Below, piece after piece: positions 10,815 through 20,939 of a stretch of 64,000 nt of DNA. The DNA is from Curvularia sp. ZM96 (Eukaryota > Ascomycota > Dothideomycetes > Pleosporales > Pleosporaceae), in the NCBI GenBank assembly GCA_022457065.1, contig JAJGBQ010000003.1:2542001-2606000 (forward strand), written 5' to 3'. The position numbers and the translations under genes were made by a program. The number at the start of each line of letters is the position of its first letter. The first letter of the stretch is position 1. The notes beneath the pieces were generated by a model. It searched no databases. It was not told the origin of the DNA and worked only from the letters and a program-made list of their open reading frames with translations.

Positions 10815-11972
10815 GTGAGAAGATTAACCCGTTTCCAGGGTCAAAAACCCCAACAGAAGAAGTCGACTAGAAAACAACCAGTCGAAGAAGATGAAGAGGA
10901 TTCGGAGAAGGACCGGTCCACCACCCTTCAAGCAGAAATCGCCAGGCTAAACGAACAATTGGAACGCCTGCAACGTGAAAATACTACTCTACTTGCTAAC
11001 CGCCCAGTACCTACCACCAAAACACCCCCAACTATGCCCGACTAACCTCCGAGCTAATCACAGAGGTACCTGTCGGCTACCCTAGAAGGGCCACGTGTTA
11101 AACTTACTAAGCGTACTCCCGCTATCGACAACCTCAGCGATGGAGTAGATCCGACCTTCCGCCAATGGCAGGCGTCTATTGAGGACCGCCTAACTATTAA
11201 CTCGGACCACTACCAGAGTGAACGCGCAAGAATGGCACTTGTATGGGGACACACTACTAGTATCGCCAAAGGATACCTAGAACCTCAATACCTGGCCGAT
11301 TCGGTCGAGGACCGGTTCCAAAACGCGGAGGAAATAATTTCGCTACTCAAATCATACTTCGTATCCGGCAACGAGCAGGCGGAAAGCCGAGCTGCTTTCC
11401 ACCGCTTGCTTATAGACAAGAAGGAGACCTTCTCCGAGTTTAAGGCTCGATTTATTAGCATGGCTGTCAAAGGATCCGTATCCAAGTCAGAGTGGTCCTT
11501 CTACCTATAGGAAAAGATTATTCCCGCCTTGCGAGTTCCTAACTTGGGATTCAAATACCTATAGAACGATTCCTTTGAAAAAATGGTAAAACATCTTACT
11601 GCCTTTGACATGGAAAGGAGAAACACTCCAATCGGACACACTCCGGATACGAAGCATGCTAGTATTCCTACTCCACTAACGAAGCCTCGTACCTACCAGT
11701 CTAGAGACTTCAGGCCAACATCCTACGGAGTAAAATCCAATACCACCCCGGCACCAACCCGTGCCTATTCTGGCACCCCCAGACTTCCTTCCAAGACTCC
11801 AGCACTAGAAAACAAACCTACTAGAAATTGTTACAACTATGGCAAGCCCGGACACTATGCGAATGAGTGTCCTGTACCACGGGTGAGGGAAATTAAGGTA
11901 GAACAAGAAAACTTTGAAGAAGCACATGAATACTTATCGGACGAGGATCGGACGGTAAACCAAGAAGCCTAG
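10815..11972 (+). pseudogene. Gypsy gag remnant
   Basis: Three surviving segments were read. An N-terminal coiled coil (LQAEIARLNEQLERLQREN) lies at 10815-11045. A capsid-like helical block (IAKGYLEPQYLADSV, FSEFKARFI) lies at 11232-11510. A nucleocapsid region with one zinc knuckle, NCYNYGKPGHYANEC, lies near 11822-11870. The second cysteine of the CCHC motif is Tyr (TAT for TGT), a G-to-A change. In-frame stops separate the segments. Confidence 0.8.
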
Positions 11973-11989
11973 AAAAACGCTCCGGCCTA

Positions 11990-14900
11990 GGCTTAAACAA
12001 GTATGATCTTGCCAACATCGATCTATTACACTTATTTGGAGGAAAGCACTTCCAAGTGCCTACCGTTCTTTATTCGAAGGGTTACGGTGTTAGCCTGCAC
12101 TCACTAGTTAACACTAGAGCCCAAGGTTTCTTATTCTTAAATTCCGCCCTTGCCCCAACTATTTCTAGTTCCCTTTAGATACCTATCCGAAGACTGCCGT
12201 TCAAGATTACAGTTAAAGGATTTCAGGACCAGATTCAGACTAGAGTAGACAATTATATTCGGTTATATATCTGTATCGACGGGAGAAAGATTCTTAACTG
12301 TCCCTTTGTTATTATAGATTTGGGTTCTTAGGATTATATTATTAGAATTAAGTAGCTGAGACGTTTCTAACTTACCCTCGATCCGGTTCGGAACCGCATC
12401 GTGTGGCCAGCCAAGTACCCTCTAATCTACGATCTTGCCCCTCCTCTCCTAGTGCAGTTGAAGCAACCCTCCTGTGACGCGGATATAGAGCAGGATATAC
12501 GGAGGAGAGACGCCCTTTGGGAACAGGACAACTATCAGAGATACAATAGCCCTCGCAAAGCCTATGTGCGAAGAATCCGTAGTTGTCTTAAACTTCCTAA
12601 AGTCTGGCGCCTTCCTACCAAACTAACCCTGGAACCGACCCGGTCCTCTACCTCCCCTCGCATTGCCGTCATTTCTGCCAACGCCTTTCACTACACTATA
12701 AAACGGAAAGAAAACGAGTTCTTCACGACGAGTATCTATAAGATTAATCGGATAATGCAAGAGCGCGCTGAGCCCAACGACCCTAATAACGCCTAGTTAG
12801 TTAGAGATCGGCTCCCCTCCGTGTACCATTAATACCAGGACGTGTTCAGCAAGACCGCAGCGGACTAGCTGCCCGAACATAGGCCCTACGATCACAAGAT
12901 CGTTCTCACCGAACCACTCCCGAATTAGTTTAGTCCTCTATACAAGTAGAGTACTAAAGAACTCGAAGCCACTAAGACGTTCGTTATAGATAACCTCAGG
13001 AAGGGACATATCAATCCCAGTAACTGTCCCTTTGCTTCACCTGTCCTTTGCGTTCGCAAGCCCAACAGAGACATCCGCATCTGCGTGGACTATCGCAAGC
13101 TTAACGCGATCACCCGCAAGGATTCGTATCCGATCCCCCGCATCGACGAGTTGCTCGCCCGCACGCACCAGGCGAAAATCTTCACTAAGCTCGACATACG
13201 TGCGGCCTTCAACAAGATCCGGATGGACCCCGACTTGGAAGAATACACTACGTTCCGTACTCGCTACGGGACCTACAAGTCAAAAGTGTTACCTTTTAGA
13301 CTCTGCAACGGTCCGGCGACGTATCAACAATACATGAATGACGTGTTGATTGAGTACCTCAACGACTTTTGCATTGTCTATCTAGATGACATCCTAATCT
13401 ATTCCGAGTCGGATGCGGACCACACCTCCCACGTACAGAAGGTACTAGAAAGACTCCGCCAAGCAGGACTCCAAGTAGACATCAAGAAAAGCGAATTTCA
13501 TGTCACTCGGACGAAGTACCTAGGATATATCCTGACCAACCAAGGCTTGGAGGTTGACCCCGACAAGATAGAAGCCCTCAAGGACTAGGTCCGGCCCACC
13601 ACCGTTACCAGTGTGAAGTCGTTCCTAGGCTTTACTGGCTTCTACCGCCAATTCGTCCCGGAATACTCGCGAATTGCAAAGCCGCTACTCGCCCTCCAAA
13701 GTCCTTCCCGACCCTTCCTATGGGATTCGGAGTGCGACCGAGCCTTCGAGAGATTAAAATCCGCACTATTAGAGATTCTGACCCTGTATCACTACCACCT
13801 AGAGTATGATACTAAGGTGGAGATGGACGCTTCCGACGGCGTCGTGGCAGGCGTCCTCTCCCAGAGGCAGTCACACGGTGTTTGGTCCCTAGTAGCGTTC
13901 TTTAGTAAGGTCCTTTCCAGGTCCGAACTAAACTAGGAAATCCACGACAAGGAACTTTTCGCCATTGTGACTGTCTTTAGTAAATAGCGAGCCGAGTTAC
14001 TTTCGGTACACAACTGTGTCGAAGTATACTCGGACCACCGTTCCTTGGAATACTTCATGACTACCAAGGTCCTGAACGCCCGCCAAGTCAGATAGGTGGA
14101 AGAGCTGGCGTCTTTCAACTTCCGCATCCGATACACACCCGGAAAGGATAACGCCCGCGCGGACATCCTTTCCCGGCGTGAACAAGATATGGGAAACCTG
14201 AGGACCGCCTAAATTAATAACCGTTCGCGGGTCCTTCTAGGACCGCACCGACTTGACCTCTAAATTAACTCCGATCTAGCTCAAGAATATGTGACCTAAG
14301 TACAAGCAGAGACTACCGCTCTGCTTGTTATTAAGTCGACCTCGGAGCCTATGTCCCTAGATTCGCTGGAACTAATCGAGTCCCTCCTACAGCAAAACCG
14401 CAAGTCGTTCGAAACCGAGCGTGTTTCTCTCCCAGACAAGTACCGGATAGAGAACGGACTATTGCTCTACTCTAACCGACTATGCGTTCCCCCTAATTCC
14501 ACGCTTTGCACCCGTCTTATCCGAGAAGCCCATAATCAGGTTTCCTCCGCTCACCCCAGCGCAAGGAAAACCTACTAGATCCTTGCTGCAAAGTACTTTT
14601 GGAAGGGTATAGAAGCTACCTGCAAAAGATATGTGCGGAACTGCATAGCCTGTAGGAAAGCGCACCCGAGACAGACCCGAACACCAGGAATGATTCACCC
14701 TCTACTAATTCCTGATAGACCGATGCAGCATTTGTGCATCGACTTTAAAGAATTCCCCTGGGACAAATCCGGTTACGACATGATCATGGTTGTGATCGAC
14801 TGACTGTCCAAACAGGCTATCTCTATCCCTTGCCAGAAGACCATTGACGCAAGGGGTATGGCTGACTTGTTTGTCCAATGGGTGTACCGTTTTGGCCACA

Positions 14901-15880
14901 CACCCGAAACTATAGTCTCTGACCGAGGCCCTCAGTTCGTTTCCAGTTTCTAGTCCGAATTCTGTCGGATCCTAGGCGTCAAGGTCAAGCTGTCCACCGC
15001 CTACCACAAAGAAACTGATGGTTAGACAGAGATTATGAACAAGTACATTGATTAGAGGCTACGTCCGTTCGTATTCTACTACTAGGACAACTAGAGTGGG
15101 CTACTACCTTTGATCGATCGAGCTTAGATTTCCCTACCGCATTCAGCCATCGGCATGTCCCTGTACTGAATCCTTTACGGGTCCGAACCGCGGCAGAGCT
15201 AGGATTGGAAACATCCCGTCAGCGCCCTTGCTCTCTCTGACAAGCTCAACTATAAGGACGCTCTGGCTCTGGCTACCCGCATGCACGCTGTCTAGAGTGT
15301 CGCTAAGGACCATATAGAGAAGGCCTAGGACTGGATGCGATCCGTCGTGAACAAACATCGCAGACCCGTCGACTAGGACGTAGGAGATAGAGTTTTCCTA
15401 GACACCAAGAACCTCGCAGTTGAGCGTCCAAGCCAGAAACTATCTGCTAAATAGGAGGGACCCTTCGAGGTACTCGAGAAGGTAGGGAACTCGTACTGAC
15501 TCAAGTTACTGGAAGGGTCCCGGATCCACGACGTGTTTGCCCCGGAACTGTTGTGCAAAGATCTACAAGACCCCCTCCCTGGACAAGAACCTCCAAAGCC
15601 ACCCAGGACACCAATCCAAGGAGTGGAAGAATAGGAAGTCGAAGATATCCTGGCCAGCAAGTTGTATCGATCCAAATTGAAATACTAGGTAAGCTAGGTT
15701 GGACACGATCCCGACCCCACCTAGTACCCAGCCTCAAACTTCATGGGAGCTCCCCACAAGCTCAAAGCCTTCCATGAGCAGAATTCTCAGCGCCTGGGTC
15801 CTCCCCGAGCTTTACACAAGTGGATCAAGGCATGGGAACAAGGTATAGACGATATGACTTCACTGCAGGATGACAGAGTG
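11990..15880 (+). pseudogene. Gypsy pol remnant: protease, RT, RNase H, integrase, chromodomain
   Basis: The protease site reads LVNTRAQGFLFL near 12110, where DTGA is expected; both key residues are changed. The reverse transcriptase is well kept at 13085-13588 (MDYRKLNAITRKDSYPIP, VYLDDILIYS). The tether/RNase H region (FLGFTGFYRQFVPEYSRIAKPL, EMDASDGVVAGVLSQ) is at 13613-13936. The integrase zinc-binding part is near 14510-14660 and the catalytic core near 14740-15010 (CIDFKEFPWD, VSDRGPQF). A C-terminal chromodomain, EDILASKLYRSKLKY, stop, VSWVGHD, is near 15640-15720 and places the element among chromoviruses. More than ten TAG or TGA codons interrupt pol. Confidence 0.85.
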
Positions 15881-15994
15881 TAGGAAAGGAAAAGAAAAAC
15901 TTTCATTAGGTATCTAGAACAAAACCGGGCCACCGCCGGCCCACCCCCAAACCCAGCCAGACCAGCACCACCACCAAGTACCCTCTACTCCTCC

Positions 15995-16646
15995 TCAATG
16001 GGAGTATCCGACATAACGGACCTCTCCTGCGAGAGGTCGACGTCGACGAGGGCACTTGGGGAGCGGCTGCGGCGCGCCTCGTCCTCCACAGGACGCTTGC
16101 GCTTCTTGTCCTTCTTCTCCTTCTTGCCCTTCTTGCCAGCCTGGCCGGCAGGAGTCCGACTCCGGACAGCCGCTGCAGCGAGCGAGGATGCTCTTGATGT
16201 CCTTCAGGACCTGGTGACTTTCGGCCAGGATAGCAGCAGCGGACTGCTCCTTCTCCTGGACCTTGGTCACCTGGACCTTCAGGCCCAAGGCACGAGCCGC
16301 CGCCTTTAAGGACGCCTCCAGGGCGGCCTGCTCCTCCTCCGGCCCGCCCGATCCTTGGCAATCCTCGAGATCCTCTAGGACTTTCTAGAGTTTGTCAAAC
16401 TCCTCCTTAACGTAGACCGGCACCTGTCCGAGTTAGTTACGGTTACGAAAAGGAATGAGGGAACTAGAAGTAACTTATAGGCTGGCACTTCTCCTTCTGC
16501 TGTGTGCAATAAGCACACTTGGCCGACGACTCGGACGGGAACGCGTAGTCGATACCAACGGCGCCACGCCTGAGGGCGCGGACGCCGCGCATGTAAATGA
16601 TCTGGAAAGTCTCTGGGAGGGCGCCAGCGGGGCAACGAAGCGGCAT
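15995..16646 (-). pseudogene. Antisense reading frame inside the gypsy element
   Basis: On the strand opposite pol, between pol and the right LTR, two frames look protein-like. The first (16646-16464) contains KCAYCTQQKEKCQP, a Cys-x2-Cys-x6-Cys cluster. The second (about 16420 to 15995) is acidic and helical (VLEDLEDC, EEEQAALEASLKAAARALG, ILAESHQVLKDIKSILARC), has a second cluster CSGCPESDSC, and ends in a basic tail. One TAG inside the second frame stands where a Gln would fit. The two frames could be joined by an intron ending ACTAACTCGGACAG, but I could not fix the donor. Function is unknown; gene status is inference. Confidence 0.45.
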
Positions 16647-16649
16647 TGT

Positions 16650-16692
16650 GTGTATGTATGTATGTATGTATATATGTATGTATGTGTATAAG
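16650..16692. repeat. TGTA microsatellite
   Basis: This is an imperfect (TGTA)n run of about 43 bp just upstream of the antisense frame, within the gypsy element. Confidence 0.8.
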
Positions 16693-17229
16693 AAAGGTAA
16701 GGAGCAAAAGAGCTGGATAGGGTACTGTTGTTGTTATGGTATACCTAAAGTAGCAAACAGTCTTGGCATACGTGATCCGCTGCCAGACCGCAACACTGTC
16801 CCTGAGGACACCTATTTGCTACCCTACTCTGGATATCTCCTAGGACCTACCTCAAGGCTAAGTAAGATTACTATATGACATTAGGTTAAACGGTTTGCCC
16901 TATAGAACAGGCGTTCCTGGCGGCTCGGAGGTGCCCCTGGAAGGTTCTACGCCAGGCAACAGTGAGACATGACACCACATAGTAAACGAAAAGTGAGGCA
17001 ATAGTTTGCTACCCCGCTTTAGCCCCGTCCTGGGTTAGGGTCTAGAAGGGATAGTAAACAAAAATGACGCCATCTAGCAAACAAACTATGGCACTATATA
17101 AGGAAGAGCCGTATTGGAAGGGTCTCGAGGGTGTACCCAACGAGAGGCGCAAAAGCTAGATGACATTACAAGAAAGGAATAAGGCCAACTTGTTAAATAA
17201 TAGCATAGCTATGGGACTAGCTGTCTACG

Positions 17230-17243
17230 GGGAGGGGGGGGTA
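17230..17243 (+). promoter_or_regulatory. Polypurine tract of the gypsy element
   Basis: The run GGGGAGGGGGGGGTAG ends one base before the right LTR at 17245, the expected place for the plus-strand primer of an LTR retrotransposon. Confidence 0.7.
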
Positions 17244-17244
17244 G

Positions 17245-17512
17245 TGTAACGGCACACTATTAAACCAACCTAGTGGCCATTCAGCCGATAGATCCAGGAT
17301 TAGACCGAACTAGATCCGAGTCGGACCCGTATCGGCCAGTATAAGTACAGACTATCCCACATAGTTATTCTGTAGATTTTTAATATTCTTTCGTACAAGG
17401 CCTATAGGTGTCTATCGAATCAAGGCTCAATTGACGTCCCACGCACTCCCATATGCCTCTGAGTGACTCTACAGCCGGTACTGATCCGACCAGACTTGCC
17501 TGTGCCGTTACA
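17245..17512 (+). repeat. Right LTR of the gypsy element
   Basis: It is 268 bp, starts TGTAACGGCACAC, ends TGCCGTTACA, and is followed by the target duplication GAACC (17513-17517). It keeps more cytosines than the left LTR at several of the differing sites, so the two LTRs were mutated independently. Confidence 0.93.
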
Positions 17513-17551
17513 GAACCCAACCCAACCCAACCCTACCCATTTGCCAGCCTA

Positions 17552-17803
17552 CGTATCTCGGTCCACAATAAGCCAAACAACAATTGGATGGGGGCCTGTC
17601 AACCGGAACGGTCGTATACGTCTATGAGGCTGATGAAGTTCTAAGCGGTATAGAGTTCGAGTGTAAGTCAAGGACGGAGTACATCCGTGTTTGCTAAATG
17701 CTTGAATACCAGACAGCCAAAGTTCAGACTCGAGGGTGTCAACAGGCGTAGCGCACTCGATGATGATGATCAAATCTTCGTCGGCCATTAATAGATGGGG
17801 CAT
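17552..17803 (-). pseudogene. ORF interrupted by the MITE insertion (main part)
   Basis: A minus-strand frame starts at ATG 17803 (MPHLLMADEDLIIII) and runs into the MITE. If the MITE and one copy of its 8-bp duplication are removed, the frame continues without a stop into the left flank and ends at 2600, giving about 98 codons. No family was recognised. The open frame may be coincidental, but its continuity across the exact excision point is worth noting. Confidence 0.35.
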
Positions 17804-19203
17804 TAGTCAGGCTCCTAGCATGTAAGGTTTTTCAATCGGACCTGGAGGTTGTGTAGCGACCCCAGAAGCTGAAAGAGATGAGAATAGTAGGTTGGCTCAA
17901 GCGGTGTTTTTTTCGATGCATGTATGAACAATAAGCCAGATATCAAGATTAGCCACTGTATCGGCGAATAGCCCGATCAAATCGGCTTTCCCACACCGCT
18001 GGAAATAGATAAAAAAAATTCGGAAGCTGAGATAAGCTGTAATCCTTCGGCGATATATCGATCGTTCCCTAGCTTCGGGCAACGATCTAGCCGGCCCGAT
18101 TTATTGCGTACGCCAGCGCCGGTTAACCAGAACACTTGAGCATGTACAGTACTAAGTCCGGTTCTGGTTGCGTAGATCTCTTTTCCGGATAAGTGGACTA
18201 TTATAGAAGTGCCAGAACTCGCGCCGTTAGGCATAGTGCCTTATAGAATATCATGTGCATAAATATAAGGTAGATTGTGCGAAATAGCTTAGGTAGACTC
18301 AGTACAGGATCCCAGCTTACGCACTACACGAGACTTAGCATTACCATAACATCCTATAGGTAATCATATCCCTTGCATTCTTTCCAATAGTAACCATTCC
18401 AAACTAGTTAGATCATACCTAATTCACGTAGCTTGTTGTTCCAGGGAAAGAGTTAAGTGATGCGTCACTACAGGGTCTATGCCAGACAAATCCACATTCA
18501 TTCGATCCAACTCATTAAGTTAACCCATCGCAGTTATCATTATAGTGCACTTAGGATTCTAATCGCCCCATTGAGATTTCGAATCAAGCTCCTAGAAGAG
18601 TCCGAATTTAAAGAATTATCAGCATCCGTCTATCCAGGTATCGCTGTTCAACGATATCACGAGCTTGACGGTGAACCAAGGAAATCAAGACACGTTCTTC
18701 ACTAAACTATGCTTGGCTCCACTAGTAAATCAGTCTAGATTTCTAGACTCTCGGAAGAAGAACTCTCAGTATAACTCGGAGCAAGAGCTTTTTAAACTTG
18801 CAGCTTACCTCCAAAAGTACATAGATACAGTCAAGATTATCCACATCAAACAAGCGCGGCGATACGGAACAGGGCCCTTCCATATAAACATGAAGTCTCG
18901 CTAATAAATAATAGTAGCCGTAAATACTACGTATAAGGCATGTGTTTAATAAGAAAGGAGGCCAAGGTTAAGGCTAAGCCAGATACCTGTAACAAAAGGC
19001 AGTCTTGTGCATTAATAATAATTGTGCTATTAAATACAATATAGTCGTTTTAACGAATCAAGGTTTCTATCAAGTAGAGGCTATATAGCTGACCCTCATG
19101 ATAGCCTTTCCTTCCACGCAGGACACTTCCAATCCCACTTGTTTTACGATCTTCACCAATACTATCTTTACCACACAAGTTAGAGATTACTCAGTATATT
19201 TTA
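17804..19203. other. Gene-poor stretch next to the transposon nest
   Basis: Only short ORFs are present (for example 18457-18705 and 18665-18904 on the plus strand), none with a recognisable motif. Several in-frame stops and the high AT content suggest decayed sequence. Confidence 0.4.
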
Positions 19204-20737
19204 ATGGCTGAATGCACTCTGGCAAAAGCTTCCAAGACATTCGTCCTATCTCCACCAGAAGAGAACCAAGAGGCTTCGCAGTTCTGTCGGGACGTATTGA
19301 CAGAGGCCCATTATCTATTTATTCCTATACCTTTTCAAGCCACACATATGATCGTCGTAAACGTTACCATTGTTCCTTTCAGCATCCCAAGCCATCGCGG
19401 CCAGATCTTCTACCATGCGGAGGCATCCTATGCACAATGTTGCCAAGGTCTGGATAGTGAGGCATTCATGCCCACAATTATCCGGGTAGCACAGCGGGTC
19501 TACGGTATCTACATGCCCTCCCATCCCTGGAACTTTGAGGTACCTGGTATATGGTAAGTTGACCAAACCACAGTTGCAGTCATCAAAACAAAATCTAACA
19601 AATGTTGTAGGCGGCAACTACATGTTCCCCAAGAGATCATGCATGAGACTCTGGGGTGTTTGGAGAAATCAGCTTCAATACTTGGCTACTTAGTAGGGCC
19701 ATCAGAAATTGTGCCTGACGAGGACGACATCCGTAGCGTAGCCTGTGACACAATGTCCTTTTCTCCGCAACATTTGTGTTTATATGAGGATGTAGGATCT
19801 CCGCAGGGAGCCGTCTTGGCCGAGCAGATTGGGCAATGGTCCATGAATGACGTAGAAAGCTGTATGATTCAGCATGAGCAGGTTTTGGGTGGGCGAACAT
19901 GCCCAGTCAGCAAAGTTGTCGACGAATTCTTGGACAGCTTCCGCAACAAAGGCTCCTTTGGCAAAGCTATCAAGCCAAAGCACCGCCTCTCAAGCCCAGA
20001 GTTACCACAGAATATGCATTTCGAGCCTGCTATGGAGGCCTTCAAATGCTGCAAATTAATGGCCGTTGAGGCAAAGGAACAATTGAAGCACGCAACCTTC
20101 ACTAGGTTCATCTCCTTATGCTTCTTTCTCATATGGAAGGCGTTCTCATGTGAACCAGGGAAAGCAGGTACTCGTGTGGTATGTACATTGCCTAAGAGGC
20201 TAGCATAGATTCTCAACTGATCACTGTCCAGATTAATGCCCGTATGAGAGAAGCTGGGTTTGAAGGAACTTCACGCAGCCTTAAAACTCTTCGCGATGAG
20301 ACAATCTTCATCAATCAGATCGTCGCTTCCGTTGAGGCTTGTCATGGCATCGGCATCGCATCGCTGGTATTCCATCATATCTTTGGTGAGATTGTTTTTG
20401 GTACCATGATCCCTGACAGATTAGCTAAATATGCACAGAGTCCTCAAATTACCGTCTTATTCGCTTTATGAACCGTTACAGTGGAGAAAAGAAGCTACTC
20501 GCTATACGGAGGATTTGCGGAAATCTGGATACTATTGGACTGTTTGGGGCTTCTCTTCCTATTCTGCGGATCCAGGATCTGATCGGGGAGCACATGCCTA
20601 TCCTTCCGTATGTTCCTTGCCTGCTAGCTTGGTCTTCCTTGATAACAATCTTCAGTGATAACGTAATCAATGCAGCAATTGGGTATTCAGATGTTCAGAC
20701 TACTTTAGCGGTAGATCAAGACCCTGAATTTCCTTAG
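19204..20737 (+). CDS. Hypothetical protein, four exons, unrecognised family
   Basis: Four exons join cleanly: 19204-19553, 19611-20178, 20232-20385 and 20439-20737. The introns are 57, 53 and 53 bp, with GTAAGT, GTATGT and GTGAGA donors and TAG, CAG and CAG acceptors. Each join restores an open frame: TG+G gives Trp at the first, codon boundary V/I at the second, G+AG gives Glu at the third. The product is about 456 residues. It has no signal peptide and no obvious catalytic motif. It is moderately Cys-rich in the middle (CCKLMA, LCFF), and a hydrophobic stretch MPILPYVPCLLAWSSLITIF occurs near the C-terminus. The preserved splice sites argue for a live gene despite its position beside the transposon nest. 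I do not recognise the family. Confidence 0.6.
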
Positions 20738-20939
20738 CATATCCCCACACCCCTGATGAACTTGCTCCGAAAGCTTGACCTCAAGAACCCCTCTACCAAG
20801 ACCTTTCCCTTCCGTCCTAATCAATGGATGGTGGCACTGATGGGATGAAAATTATATAAAGGCAATGTGTACGCAGTTCAAAGAGTAAGTTGAACCAACG
20901 GAGGCTATGGTGGATCGTAGATGATTAGGGAAGTCGCTC

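Larger units (their letters stand above)
2842..17512 (+). mobile_element. Ty3/gypsy LTR retrotransposon (chromovirus), RIP-inactivated
   Basis: The element is bounded by the 5-bp target duplication GAACC (2837-2841 and 17513-17517) and by LTRs that start TGTAACGG and end CCGTTACA. The left LTR is interrupted after its first four bases (TGTA, 2842-2845) by the pogo array 2846-10221 and resumes at 10224. Without the array the element is about 7.3 kb. The order gag, protease, reverse transcriptase, RNase H, integrase, chromodomain identifies Ty3/gypsy. A G-rich polypurine tract lies at 17230-17241, just before the right LTR. No convincing tRNA primer-binding site follows the left LTR. TAG and TGA codons break every domain, so it cannot move by itself. 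Confidence 0.9.
2653..17551. mobile_element. hAT-type MITE, split by a nested gypsy element
   Basis: Perfect 18-bp terminal inverted repeats, TAGGCTGGCAAATGGGTA at 2653-2670 and its reverse complement at 17534-17551, are flanked by an exact 8-bp duplication CGTATCTC (2645-2652 and 17552-17559). An 8-bp duplication is the hallmark of hAT transposition. Removing the inserted gypsy element (2842-17512 plus one GAACC copy) leaves about 223 bp with no coding capacity, so this is a non-autonomous element. Its interior is a G-rich minisatellite. The autonomous partner is not in the window. Confidence 0.85.

Noticed and set aside
10815..15880. Active retrotransposon
   Set aside because: More than ten in-frame stops and lost catalytic residues in gag, protease and integrase regions.
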